Shown piece after piece: positions 1 through 10,844 of a DNA stretch of 64,000 nt. The notes below the pieces were generated by a model. That model worked only from the letters and a program-made list of their open reading frames with translations, had not been told where the DNA came from and made no database searches. The DNA is from Chamaecrista fasciculata (Eukaryota; Streptophyta; Magnoliopsida; Fabales; Fabaceae): contig QANZ01043826.1 in the NCBI GenBank assembly GCA_003254925.1, positions 130,810-194,809 of the forward strand, in the 5' to 3' direction. The first letter of the stretch is position 1; each line of letters starts with the position of its first letter. A program made the position numbers and the translations under genes.

Positions 1-688
1 AACATTAGAAAATTGAAGTGTTTTATTATTTTGAAATCTAGAGTTATATTAATATAATTATTCGGTTCTTAAATTAAAATTATAATAAACAGAGATATTA
101 AATCTATTAGTTTTTTGGCCTGAAAAATCTATTACTTATACTAATATTCTTTGTACTAAAAATATTTTGCATTATTGAGACATGATTTTTTTTTTTTTCA
201 AATTATTGAGACATACATAGCATGATCAAAATAGTAAGTGTAGAGAAGTGGGCTTAAAGTAATGCTCCAGCTTTGAAGCCCACTCCACACGGAATTGTAA
301 ACACTCTCTCTCTCTTGACCAAAAACAAGTTAATTTTTAAAAATAAAAAAATTAAGAAAAATTGAATGATGACTTGAGTTTTTAAAATAATATTTGAAGT
401 TCAAAAACAAGAACAATAAAAATATATATTGTACTCCAAAAAAGAGGTAAAGACTGTAAAGAGCTGCCCAGCTGGGACTATTTAATTATGTTTTTAATGT
501 TGTGTATTTGAAAGTAGTTTTAAACTTGATCAAAAGTTGTGTTTTGAAAGATTAAAAAATTGTTCAACAGAATATTTTTAAGAAATTATTTCCTGAATAA
601 AAACGTAAAAAGATTATTTTAAAATAAAATTGAATGAGCTTGTATTACATTAAGTAATGTAATTAATAAAAATTATATATATTGGTTT
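1..688. other. AT-rich intergenic DNA, no gene seen
   Basis: No conserved coding frame, RNA gene or clear repeat boundary was found. The sequence is AT-rich with short homopolymer runs and one short CT run near 303-317. Confidence 0.6.
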
Positions 689-696
689 CATAGTAT

Positions 697-1572
697 CAAT
701 AATATTAAAATCGGATCGGCGAATCGGTGCATGGTCTGTTCCGATCTGGCTTAAGAATTGAATGTGTTCAGAACCAGTCAAAATTCGGTATGAACTGGCC
801 TGTTTGGAGCATAACCAGTTCCTGTTTTTAAAAAAACAATAAGGATGAACAACCAAATTTGAACATAAAAGATAAAAAGAAGGAGATTTAGATGAAGTTG
901 AACAAATATGAACAATGTAAAAAAAAATATTGATGAACAAAACAAAATATAAATGAAAAAGAAAATATTTAAAAGAACAAGAAGTTCTGGAACTTGGACA
1001 CAGAATAAATGAAGAAGGATGAGCAGCGCTATAGGGTAAATGAAGAAGGATGAACAGCGTACAACTGAGAGGCAAATAAATTAAGAAACAATGATGGATG
1101 AAAAAATTGATGCAAGTGAACAAAAATTCGAAGTTTCTAAGGAAGAAGAAGGGTAAAAAGTGCTGCACGCATGCACTTGAAGAATGACCAAACTTGAAAA
1201 AAAATAAATTATTAAATGATCATTGATGAGAGGAAAGATACATTGGAAAATGAATAGTGTGGATAGAAACTAAAAACTCTTAATTAATTTTTGGCAGGAA
1301 AAAGATTTGTTTGTGTAAAGAGATTTTATGAAATAAAATAAAATAAATTATGTATAATTACATAATATTTTATAAATTTAAATTTTATCACTAAAATTTT
1401 GTGCATTGAATGATTATTATTAAGGCTTTTTTGAAATTGACTTTTACTATATTTAGATTTTTTAAAATTATTTTAATTTATTTATTTGTTACTATTAGAT
1501 TTTTAGTTGGATTGTTGAATCTTGAACTGCTATTTCAATCGATTAAATATCCAATTCGATTTTAAATACTTG
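697..1572. mobile_element. hAT-type non-autonomous element (MITE), copy 1
   Basis: The element starts CAATAATATTAAAATCGG and ends CGATTTTAAATACTTG, which are imperfect inverted termini. It is flanked by a perfect 8-bp duplication, catagtat, at 689-696 and 1573-1580. An 8-bp TSD is the hAT superfamily hallmark. The interior is AT-rich with no transposase frame; the T-rich open frame on the minus strand is compositional. Its last 80 bp are recognisably related to the end of the element at 6291-6776, so the two belong to one family. The superfamily call is inferred from TSD length and termini only. Confidence 0.7.
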
Positions 1573-1978
1573 CATAGTATAATAACTTATTTTTGTTTTT
1601 CTTTTTTTGCCATTACTTATTTTGTTTTCAGAACTTTAAAAATATTACTTTATTTCTTAAAATTTGTTTTAAAAATTTAAATTATCAACCAAGTGTCACA
1701 ATTTTTTTAGTTTTAAAAATCAAAGACAAATTTTTAAAACAACATAAACATAGTTAACATACCGTTGATTTTTTTAATAATAATATTATTTTAATTTAAT
1801 AGAAAATTATCTAATTTTTTAAAAATGAGTACTTAAATATTTTTTTATTTTAAAACAATTTCTAAAATAAATTTTATCAAACAATTTTTTTTTTTATCTT
1901 CAAAAATATATTTTAAAAATCAAATTTTAAATAAAAAAATCAGAATAGAATCAAACCGGCCAAAGACTCCACTTTCTC

Positions 1979-1986
1979 TATAAATA
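1979..1986 (+). promoter_or_regulatory. Probable TATA box of UBL5
   Basis: TATAAATA lies about 120 bp upstream of the UBL5 start codon, a normal distance for a plant promoter with a short 5' leader. No transcription start can be read from sequence alone. Confidence 0.5.
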
Positions 1987-2105
1987 ATTAAATATTGAAT
2001 GCATTTTTTTGTTTGACTCAGACGCTAGAAGGTGAGAATTGATATACTATCGTCTCTCGCAAGGAATTTGGAATTAGGGTTTCAGGTTCTGTGACGACGT
2101 TGAAG

Positions 2106-2327
2106 ATGATAGAGGTGGTGTTGAACGATCGATTGGGAAAGAAGGTGAGGGTGAAGTGTAACGACGATGATACCATCGGGGACTTGAAGAAACTGGTGGC
2201 CGCGCAGACTGGTACCAAGGCTGAGAAAATTCGCATTCAGAAGTGGTACACCATCTACAAGGATCATATCACCCTCAAAGATTACGAGATCCACGATGGC
2301 ATGGGCCTTGAGCTCTATTATAACTAA
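2106..2327 (+). CDS. UBL5: Ubiquitin-like protein 5 (UBL5/Hub1 family), 73 aa
   Basis: A single-exon frame encodes a 73-residue ubiquitin fold that starts [18 protein letters not shown] and ends LELYYN. The length is exactly that of eukaryotic UBL5/Hub1. The ATG at 2106 gives the conserved N-terminus; the frame is open five codons further upstream, but only through a GTG. The family lacks the C-terminal Gly-Gly of ubiquitin and ends in Tyr-Tyr plus one residue, so it acts by non-covalent binding, chiefly to spliceosomal proteins in the nucleus. Family features visible here include the internal [19 protein letters not shown] stretch. The stop codon is followed by one base and then a GT donor, so the 3' UTR is split by a large intron. 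Identification is close to certain. Confidence 0.96.
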   Translation: MIEVVLNDRLGKKVRVKCNDDDTIGDLKKLVAAQTGTKAEKIRIQKWYTIYKDHITLKDYEIHDGMGLELYYN

Positions 2328-2947
2328 GGTTCGTTTTCATCTGTTCTCTGCTTCGTGCTCGATTTTCGTTCGTAAATTGTTCACTCTCGGTTTTTTCGTT
2401 CGGCATGGGTCTTGATGAAATACTTGAGAATTTTATAAAGCCGGAAATATTTGTTTAACGATGAACCTGAAATTTGTTTACGAATTTGACTATTTTGGAT
2501 TACGTAGTTGAGGGTTACTTCTCTTGGGGTTTCTGAGGCAAATATGTTTGCATACTAGTTTTTCTAATCATAAACGTAAAATGAACAATTCGATATAGTT
2601 TAACGAAACCCTCTGATGGGTTTGGTTCCGGATGTTGATGTTGTGATTTAGGAATTAGGATAGTGAATTATAGTCTTTTTCTTAGTTTCTGATTTTCTCG
2701 CCCTGCTGTGAACAAGTGTCCTCAAAATCTATTTCTCTTTTGGTTGCATCATATCACGGGAGTGAAAATTAAGTCTAAAGGCTTTCCCTATATGAGCATG
2801 AGCGAATGTTTGATTGTTTATTTTATCAGTGTTGAGAATTTTGATTGTTTACCTAGTTTCTGGGGTGATATTAATTGTGGCTAAGGTGTAACAATAGTTG
2901 TTGAGTGTTCGTGACTAATTGAAAAACGTTAGGGCCTTATATGTTTA

Positions 2948-3225
2948 GGGTATGTTTGGACTTGGGATTAAGGAGGGGAAGGGGAGGGAGGGGAGTGCAT
3001 TGTGACATCCTCCCCTTGTTTGGGAAATTATAAATTGAAGAAGATTATGGAGGATACTTTGTTCTCTTAGCTCTTCACAAAGTTCAAATACTTCAAAATG
3101 TGTTATTGTGGATGAGCTACCAAATAAGGAGAAGACATGTGGAAGGTTAACTTTTCCTTCCCCTCTCCTCCCTTCCCCTTCAGTCTCTTCCACTCTTTTC
3201 CCTTCTTAATTGCCAAAACAAATCC
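2948..3225. mobile_element. Tourist-like MITE, unit 1 of 3
   Basis: The unit begins GGGTATGTTTGG and ends with the inverse, CCAAAACAAATCC. It is flanked by TTA at 2945-2947 and 3226-3228, the 3-bp TSD of PIF/Harbinger (Tourist-like) elements. Purine-rich and pyrimidine-rich arms would fold into a hairpin. There is no coding capacity. Confidence 0.7.
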
Positions 3226-3228
3226 TTA

Positions 3229-3525
3229 GGGTTTGTTTGGCAATTAAGAGTGGAAGGGAAGGGAAGAATGGAAGATGTTAAGAGAGAAGGGAAGGGAGGA
3301 GAAGGAGGGTTAACCTTCCATATTTCTTTCTTTTGTTTGGATGTTGATACCTCCTCCGAAATGCTCCAATTTGAGGTATCATGAATTTATGAAGTGGGAA
3401 GATGATATAGGATTAAATGTTAATCTTCCATTATCTTCTCTTTCAATTCTCAACTTCCCAAATAGGGAAGAGATATCAATCCTCTCCCCCTCCCTCCTCC
3501 CTTTCTCCTCCTTAATTCCCAATCC
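3229..3525. mobile_element. Tourist-like MITE, unit 2 of 3
   Basis: The unit starts GGGTTTGTTTGGCAATTAAG directly after the TTA that ends unit 1 and finishes TTAATTCCCAATCC. It shares the termini and the GGAAGG-rich arms with its neighbours. The right flank is ATA rather than TTA, which suggests a point change or insertion next to another copy. Confidence 0.65.
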
Positions 3526-3528
3526 ATA

Positions 3529-3793
3529 GGGTATGTTTGGCAATTAAGAAAAGAAAGGAGAGATTGGAGGGGAAGGGAGCGTAGGAGAAAGGAAGATTAA
3601 CCTTCCACGTTCTATTTGTTTGGATGTTAATGACTCCTTCAAATTATCTCAATTTGGGGGTATTTAAAATTTTTGTTGGTGGTTAATCCCTCATTTTCTC
3701 GCCCTACAATTTACAATTTCTCATAGAAGGAAAGGATGTCTCAATCCTTTCCTCTTCCCTCTCCTTCCCTTAATACCTAATCCAAACATGGCC
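3529..3793. mobile_element. Tourist-like MITE, unit 3 of 3
   Basis: The unit starts GGGTATGTTTGGCAATTAAG and ends CCTAATCCAAACATGGCC, followed by TTA at 3794-3796. It has the same terminal design and purine/pyrimidine arm asymmetry as units 1 and 2. The three units are separated only by 3 bp. Confidence 0.65.
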
Positions 3794-4003
3794 TTAGTGT
3801 CTTGCACTAATAATTCAATTTTCTTAGAGAGCATATCCTGTCACTTAGTTTATGTTATTAGTATCTAGATTACACTTTACAGTCATATGACTCATATCCT
3901 CAATCCATCAGGAAAAGGGACTGCAGCCAATGGTCATTCATTGTCTAGTTGCACATGTGCTATATCATACATGGAAGTTCTGTAATATTTGTTGATGTTG
4001 TCC

Positions 4004-4239
4004 GATGCCTAGGTGCTACTTAGTGTCATCTGGTGATGGCATTCTAATAATCTGATGAAAGATCTCAGTTGATTTTCAATGTAGTTTACTGGTGTGTAAT
4101 AACACCGTTTGACTAAGTTATGATGCCTAGGTGCTACTTAGCGTCATTTGGTAATGGCACTTTAATAATCTGATGAAAGATCTCAGTTGATTTTCTATGT
4201 AGCTTACTGGTGTGTAATAGCACCATTTGACTAAGTTAT
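4004..4239 (+). repeat. 118-bp tandem duplication in the UBL5 3'-UTR intron
   Basis: Two head-to-tail copies, at 4004-4121 and 4122-4239, each start GATGCCTAGGTGCTACTTAG and end GACTAAGTTAT. They differ at about ten positions, so the duplication is not recent. It is unlikely to be an assembly artefact because the copies have diverged and there is no gap between them. Confidence 0.85.
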
Positions 4240-5032
4240 AATTTTGTTCTATTCTTGTATCCTTCAATCTTAAGGTGAAAGCACTCTTGGTGCCATTTTT
4301 AATCATCCTTTTGTTGTTTGAGCACCTCAGTCATGAGCTTTAGTATGTTTACCTATCAAGAAGTTAAGTTGTGTTGAAAGGGTGGGAAAAAAATCCTTTA
4401 TTGTCAAGTTGCCAAGTCGTGAATGATTTATGGTAAATTTATGGGTTAAATTTGTGCCGCTAGAGCTTAACTTGTAAGATAAAGGAATTTTTACTGTAGC
4501 CGATTTGATTATACAGAATACATTTACCTCTGTTGTATCTGCGGCACTTGTACATGCGTGTTCTCTTTTGTTACTTTTACAAGACTAAGATCAAATACTT
4601 GTCTTCATGATCTAACCATGATCGTAATTTCTTTTTTGTTTCAGGTGCATCATGTAATTGATGCTCTGGTCTAGGAGTGGGATGCTGGTGTTGGATGTTA
4701 TCAGTAACTGTAATTTGTGTATACTGTTATCCGCAAGACCCTTTGGGTTGAATAATGTACCTCCCGAATGATATCATGTTTTACATGCAGTTATAACTTG
4801 TAATCTACTACTATTATTACTCTCTTAATTGCCTATATATTACTGTTTTTAGCTTTACATTTATATCGTGTTGCTGAGGCTGATCCAGACAGAGTTGGGA
4901 TGATCTTTTGTTTTGCCTTCTATCTTGTTCTTTTTTTTTTGGTCGAGCCTGCTATCTTGTTAGAAAGAATAATTTTATGTCCCAATGATGGAGATTAAAA
5001 ACACGTGACTTGATCTTTTGTTACTAAAAAAA

Positions 5033-5202
5033 GGGAGTGGATCGGCTCAATTATGGGAATGATAAAGTATGGTGAAGTATGAATCTCAACCATCCATTCC
5101 TTCAACCATCATCATTGGGAACAAAACTAAAAATAGAATGGATGGTTGAGACTCATACTTCACCATACTTTATCACTCCCATAATTGAGCAGATCCACTC
5201 CC
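5033..5202. mobile_element. Foldback MITE with ~67-bp arms
   Basis: The left arm starts GGGAGTGGATCGGCTCAATT and its near-perfect inverse ends the element; only about 35-45 bp separate the arms. The flanks actaaaaaaa (5023-5032) and actacaaaaa (5203-5212) match at 9 of 10 positions, consistent with a Mutator-type target duplication. It has no coding capacity. It lies just downstream of the UBL5 3' end. Confidence 0.7.
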
Positions 5203-5203
5203 A

Positions 5204-5809
5204 CTACAAAAATAATTATTAGACAAGTACACTCAATCACTGGTCCATTGGACCCAGCCCAGTTAGAACATGCGGGCTTCTTCAATTTCCTAAACGAGTC
5301 TGAGTGTGAGACGTAAGATCAAACTCATCATTGACACTTTTGGTTAGAAAAAGGTCATGTGAAACTAAATTTTTGTGGCTTTTAATTAATATTCAGGATC
5401 TGTTGCATATTCTCTGCTTAAATATGGGCGTATTTCTAACCTTTCCTGTACGGTTTGGATCGGGGTTAAGTTGTTCTTTGATCTGGATTTTTTGTATGCC
5501 CTCTTTCGGCAGAATAATGTTCAGATACCTTGCAAGTTAATTTAGTTGCCTCGATCTGGATTTTGTATTCGTAGATAAACTAAAAAGTATAATATCATCT
5601 AAAATGACGTGATAGTCCCATAATATATTAATTAAAACAGAATCGATAAAAAAAAATAGGTAGATCCTTAAATGGAGCACTAATCTACGAAAAATTAATC
5701 TTTAGCCTGTCGAGTTAGGAGATACCTTGGGAAATAAAAAAAATATAAAGGATAAAAAAAAACATCATTGTTCTTTTAGATGTTAGTTTTTATTTAAATA
5801 TTGTTTTAA
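5204..5809. other. Intergenic DNA, no gene seen
   Basis: AT-rich sequence between two foldback elements. A 69-codon open frame at 5331-5540 has no recognisable family and no splice or start context of note. Confidence 0.5.
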
Positions 5810-6206
5810 GGGTAAATTACACTTTGGTACCCTGTGGTTTGACCCTATTTCACTTTGGTACCCTGTGGTTTGAAACTTGACACTTTGGTACCCTGTGGTA
5901 TTATCCTTTAATACTTTGGTACCCTTTGGAGCCATTTTGTAATTTTAACCATAATAAATTTTGCAAAAATTACATATTGACCCCTAAATTTTTTTAGTTT
6001 TCATTTTAGTCCCTAGATAATATGTATCTAGGGACCTATTTGTAATTTTTTAAAAACTTTTTGGGGTCAATATGTAATTTTTGCAAAATTTATCATGGTT
6101 AAAATTACAAAATAACTCCAAAGGGTACCAAAGTATTAATGGAGAATACCACAGGGTACCAAAGTGTCAAGTTTCAAACCACAGGGTACCAAAGTGTAAT
6201 TTACCC
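5810..6206. mobile_element. Foldback element with KpnI-like repeat units, Mutator-type TSD
   Basis: Long inverted arms of about 170 bp begin GGGTAAATTACACTTTGG on both strands. Each arm carries multiple copies of a short unit built on CTTTGGTACCCTGTGG (near 5822, 5851, 5882 and 5915 in the left arm). The flanks ttgttttaa (5801-5809) and atgttttaa (6207-6215) match at 8 of 9 positions. A 9-bp TSD suggests a Mutator-like, non-autonomous origin. It carries no coding frame. Confidence 0.75.
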
Positions 6207-6290
6207 ATGTTTTAAAGCTTTACAAATTACATGTTTAAAAGTGAAAAGAATGAAGGGAAGATAAGTGAAGTTTTGAGTTAGAGTTTGAAG

Positions 6291-6776
6291 CATGGTTGTA
6301 AAAATCGGATCGGATCGTGAACTGGCTAGTAGTTCGGTCCTTGTTGCTTACAAAATCATTAGGATTAAGAACTGGACGAACCGGCCAAAATTCGGAAAAC
6401 TTGCTCTGAACCAGACAGGTTTTAGGGTTGAATCGGTTCAGGCTCTTTCTCTCTTTAATACTTTTTTAGATTAAAATGCTATTTTGAAGAATTTTTTTTC
6501 TTATTAAGTTTAGACTTAAAATAATAAGCTACTTTGTAGTTTTCACTGTAACATTTGATCTTTTATTCTCTTAGTTCTCATTATCTTACTCAATCAAACT
6601 TAAATTTAAAAAGTATTATATATTTTTAATATTTACTAGTATATTTTTGTTATATTAAATTAAATATATTTTTTATTTATTTATTTAATTATTAACGATC
6701 TGACCTCAATTGAATCATTAAATCTTGAACGGTTACTTCAGCCAATTTGATGAACCGTTCAGTTTTAAAAACATTG
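6291..6776. mobile_element. hAT-type MITE, copy 2 of the 697-1572 family
   Basis: The element starts CATGGTTGTAAAAATCGG and ends CAGTTTTAAAAACATTG. A perfect 8-bp duplication, gtttgaag, flanks it at 6283-6290 and 6777-6784. GAACCGG-like repeats lie near both ends. The right 80 bp align by eye with the right end of 697-1572. The interior is AT-rich and non-coding. Confidence 0.75.
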
Positions 6777-6784
6777 GTTTGAAG

Positions 6785-7388
6785 TTTTTTTGTTTTTTTT
6801 TTGGAACAAAACATTGGTTTGAAGTTGGTTTGTGTATGAATTGTGAATGGCATGTAAGGGTAAGGCGCGTGCGTGTGGGCCAAGCCCACGAGGCTGTAAT
6901 AGTGCCGCGTCACTCGAATCTCTGTCGTTTAGCCACTCTGTTTCATTGTTCCACCTCACTCTTTCTTTCTTTGCCTCGTTTTTAATTTTTTTTTTCTTCT
7001 TCTTCCTTATTTATTTATTTCACTGAATTCCACGTGAGGCAAGAAGATGGCTCACAAATATTTAAAACAAGAATTTATTTATCTAATGTGTGTCTTTATA
7101 AAACATTTTAAAGTTTTTTTATTGGTTAGTAGAGCATCTCATATCTTGAAATATACGAAAATTCATTTAAAAGATAATTTTTAATATTTGAAAATTCACT
7201 TGACCAATCAAAAGAAACCTTAACATGTGTCTTAAGGGCACATGTTATAAGGACCCTTAAAACAAAAACTATAATTACTATTATTATCTACCAAAAAAAA
7301 TAATAGTACTATAGTATTATTGTCAATTTTTTGTTTTTTTCCTTTGTGTGCGAAAAGAATGATAATTTTTTTTTTAATTATGACTTAT
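6785..7388. other. Intergenic DNA, no gene seen
   Basis: It contains a second copy of ACATTGGTTTGAAGT (6811-6825) that repeats the end of the neighbouring hAT element plus its TSD. A less AT-rich patch at 6850-6960 has no convincing coding frame. Confidence 0.5.
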
Positions 7389-7396
7389 CTATAAAA

Positions 7397-7670
7397 CTAT
7401 GAAGCATGGACACTGACATGGACACGGGACACGATACGGATACGGACACACCGACACATCAAATTCTTAAGATTACACGACACGGCATCTATACATAATA
7501 TATGCTATATGTGTTATTATTTTCTATTATTTATCATATTAAAGTCATAAAAATTAAGTTTATATTTTGAAACTTATGAAAATGTGTCGTATGGGTGTTG
7601 TACGGGTGTCAGACACGAACACGTGTCTGACACAATGACAACTTTAAAATGAGGTGTCTATGCTTCATAG
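7397..7670. mobile_element. Short hAT-type foldback MITE (274 bp)
   Basis: The termini CTATGAAGCATGGACAC and GTGTCTATGCTTCATAG are inverted repeats with 11 exact terminal bases, followed by GGACAC/GTGTC-rich subterminal repeats. A perfect 8-bp duplication, ctataaaa, lies at 7389-7396 and 7671-7678. The 8-bp TSD points to the hAT superfamily. Confidence 0.8.
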
Positions 7671-7679
7671 CTATAAAAC

Positions 7680-8804
7680 TAGCATATACATCTCATACCT
7701 TTTCATGAGTATATATATATATATATATATTTACATATTATATCCATTTTCAATATATTAAAATGCAAGGAAATATTTTGAATTTTGTTTAGTTTGATAG
7801 AAATTTTTGTAAGTATATTACAAATAATTGAATGATAGATATTTATGGACTTATGTGAAAAAATATTATCATTGCAAATACTAACTTTTTTATGTTATAG
7901 TTTTAAAAATATAGAAATATTATAGTGAGAGATCTAAGGGAAGGAGAAATATTGGATGGAAATGGGAACAAAACTACAAAAGAAATCATGATTAAATTGG
8001 CGAATGATTAGCGTCCTTTGTCTCTGCTTCCTATTTAACTACAGCTTCATCATAAACAAATAACAAGAGATTATCAGTTTGTGCTTGAATATATATAGTT
8101 AATACATATTTTTTGGCCAGAAAATATATAGTTAATACACACTTTTATAAATATTTCGCATTTGATGAAATTCTGGTAACGATATGTAAAAATATAAACA
8201 GAAATGTTAGTTTTAAAAGATAAATAAATAAAATTGTTGTGAGAGGCAAACAGCTTTGAAGTTGTTCCATGTACTGTGGCTGTCTTCCCGTGACTTGGAT
8301 CTTTCAAAAGTAGTAAACAAAACAAAACAAAACTCTCCAACCTTCCTTTTGTTTTCTTCTTTTCGAAACTGACGTTTTCTTGACGTTAAGCCATTGTCTC
8401 CTCCCTTCTTTTTCTATCTATTGTATTCCCAATGTTGTTGATAGAAGGAAGGAAAGTTAGTGGAAACCAAACAATGCCTTATTTGGTGGATTTACTACTC
8501 CAAAACAGAATCACTGTTTCCCTCGCATTTCTTGCCTTCTTGGCTCGTTGATTTCAGTGTTCCACATATTTTATTACCGTCACCGTGACATATTTATTAC
8601 TATTTCATGGGAACTCCCGAACTTTAACTTTTTTTTTTTTTTTTTAAACTATACCTTAAAATCTTAAATCTCTTTTGATTAAGCAATTCGTTTTTTTATA
8701 TGACAAGTTTAATGGAGAATTGAACCTTTTATTTCTAAAAATTCCTTCCTATTCAATCATTTCAAATTTGAAATATGGGATGTAAGAAAATGATATTAAA
8801 TAGT
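7680..8804. other. Intergenic DNA with an AT microsatellite
   Basis: A (TA) run occupies 7710-7730. No protein family is recognisable in any frame; the 88-codon minus-strand frame at 8074-8340 looks compositional. Confidence 0.5.
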
Positions 8805-8807
8805 TAA

Positions 8808-10061
8808 GGGTCTGTTTGGGTGCAATATGATTTTAATCCAAGTTCAACCAAATGGATGAGATGAGATTATTTTTTAATTGGATGAGATGAGATGATGTAT
8901 TGGTGTTTGGGTGATTTTAGAGAAAATGATATTAAATAGGGTGTAAAATTATATAAAAGGGTATGTAATGATTGTGGTTGGTAGAAATAAGTTTATGGAT
9001 TTTTGTAATTTGTATAGGGGTAGAAATGGTAGGAAATAATGAGATGAGATGGAGATAATAAGATGAGATGATAGGTGTTTGGTTGTGTTTTGATTGGAAT
9101 AATATTGAGATGAGATGATATTGGAAAGTGTGATATTGTATTGGAAAGCGTGAGGATGAGAAAATTTTGGATGAAGGGTTAGAGGTCAATCCAAGTGGAT
9201 GAGATGANNNNNNNNNNNNNNNNNNNNNNNNNNNNNNNNNNNNNNNNNNNNNNNNNNNNNNNNNNNNNNNNNNNNNNNNNNNNNNNNNNNNNNNNNNNNN
9301 NNNNNNNNNNNNNNNNNNNNNNNNNNNNNNNNNNNNNNNNNNNNNNNNNNNNNNNNNNNNNNNNNNNNNNNNNNNNNNNNNNNNNNNNNNNNNNNNNNNN
9401 NNNNNNNNNNNNNNNNNNNNNNNNNNNNNNNNNNNNNNNNNNNNNNNNNNNNNNNNNNNNNNNNNNNNNNNNNNNNNNNNNNNNNNNNNNNNNNNNNNNN
9501 NNNNNNNNNNNNNNNNNNNNNNNNNNNNNNNNNNNNNNNNNNNNNNNNNNNNNNNNNNNNNNNNNNNNNNNNNNNNNNNNNNNNNNNNNNNNNNNNNNNN
9601 NNNNNNNNNNNNNNNNNNNNNNNNNNNNNNNNNNNNNNNNNNNNNNNNNNNNNNNNNNNNNNNNNNNNNNNNNNNNNNNNNNNNNNNNNNNNNNNNNNNN
9701 NNNNNNNNNNNNNNNNNNNNNNNNNNAAAAGTGTGAGTGGAAAAGAGAAAAAAAATGATGAGAAGTGATAGATAGAGAGAGAAAATTATAAGTGTAATAA
9801 ATGAGGGTATGTAAAATTACTATTTTGTCTATTTTTTTTTTATTTGTATTAAAGTATAGGTAATTATAGGTGTATAAGTAGGGATAGATTAGTAATTGTA
9901 AGAGAAAATGAGATGATGTTGTGAATGAGATGATGATGTGGATGAGATGAGATGAGATGGAGGTTGCAAAAAGCACCTAACCAGTACTGTTCATCCAATC
10001 CTAAGATGAGATGATGATTGAATGAGATGAGATGATAATTAAGCTCTTCCCAAACAGGCCC
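8808..10061. mobile_element. Tourist-like (PIF/Harbinger-type) element with GATGAGAT arrays
   Basis: The termini GGGTCTGTTTGGG and CCCAAACAGGCCC are inverted and flanked by TAA at 8805-8807 and 10062-10064, the 3-bp TSD of PIF/Harbinger elements. Both subterminal regions are packed with GATGAGAT and AGATGAG units. A 519-base assembly gap sits inside, so a transposase frame or the true length cannot be judged. The reading frames across the gap consist of unknown residues and are not real evidence of coding. Confidence 0.75.
9208..9726. other. Assembly gap (519 N)
   Basis: A run of N lies inside the GATGAGAT-rich element. The repeat content on both sides explains why assembly failed here. Confidence 0.99.
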
Positions 10062-10064
10062 TAA

Positions 10065-10835
10065 TATACAGTTGTCTGGCTGAGTTCATTAGTTGTCTAT
10101 ACTTTACTATGTGAGAGGCCAGGGCAATGTATCCATATTCTAGTGCTGTGCCTGTGTATCAGGAGTTTCAATTAATTTCAGTGATTATATATATATACTA
10201 TGTTTGTGTGTGTGACACTGACTAATGACGAGTGATTAGATTATTAATTAAGGGCCAGGCCATGAGTTTATAGATAGACGACGGATTATACTTTTTATTA
10301 TTTCTTTTGTATTTGTATACATAGAATTCAGGATGGATGGTTTAAAACAAAGGCAGGGAAGAGATATAGATTAGTTGTTGTTTTTTTTTTTTTGGCCTGA
10401 ATATATATTAGTTGTTGGATATAAAGATATGAAAGGTGGATTTTGATTCACATATATGATCCCACTCCAGATCTGAGAATTTATAGGTATCCTTGTGTTT
10501 CGGATTCTGTTTTCCTCATGGGCTAGCTTAGATTCACATATATATAAAATTAATCAATTAATTAATTAATTAGGAGTCATTCGTCATTATTAGTTCATTT
10601 ACACCCATGATGATATTGTTTATTTTAAGCTAAGCCTAATACGAAGACCTTGAGGGCTGAGGCGGCGTAGCCAGTGAATGATGGATGTTGATTATATAGA
10701 ATAGATAAAACGACCTTGTTTCAGAAAAGCGCGTGAATAAATAACAGATGGTTAATCTGTGGTTAGCTTGTTAATTTATTCTTATGTTTTGATTATTACT
10801 TTTCCACCAAGAAGTTGATAATACATACATACATA
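10065..10835. other. Intergenic DNA, no gene seen
   Basis: AT-rich sequence with a short ATTA run near 10550-10570. No conserved frame or RNA gene was recognised. Confidence 0.55.
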
Positions 10836-10844
10836 TATAAAAAT

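Larger units (their letters stand above)
2329..4644 (+). other. Probable intron in the UBL5 3' UTR
   Basis: A donor GT lies one base after the UBL5 stop (AAG|GTTCG), and a pyrimidine-rich acceptor ending TTTCAG lies at 4644. The following sequence (4645 to about 4800) reads as a 3'-UTR exon, with an AATAAT-like signal near 4752. The intron is about 2.3 kb and holds three MITEs and a tandem duplication. The acceptor choice is inferred from consensus; a transcript read would settle it. Confidence 0.6.

Noticed and set aside
650-1168. 172-codon minus-strand frame, Phe/Ser-rich
   Set aside because: It overlaps the hAT-type MITE and its composition follows the T-rich strand; no domain.
9179-9976. 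Long open frames on both strands across the gap
   Set aside because: They consist almost entirely of unknown residues from the N run.
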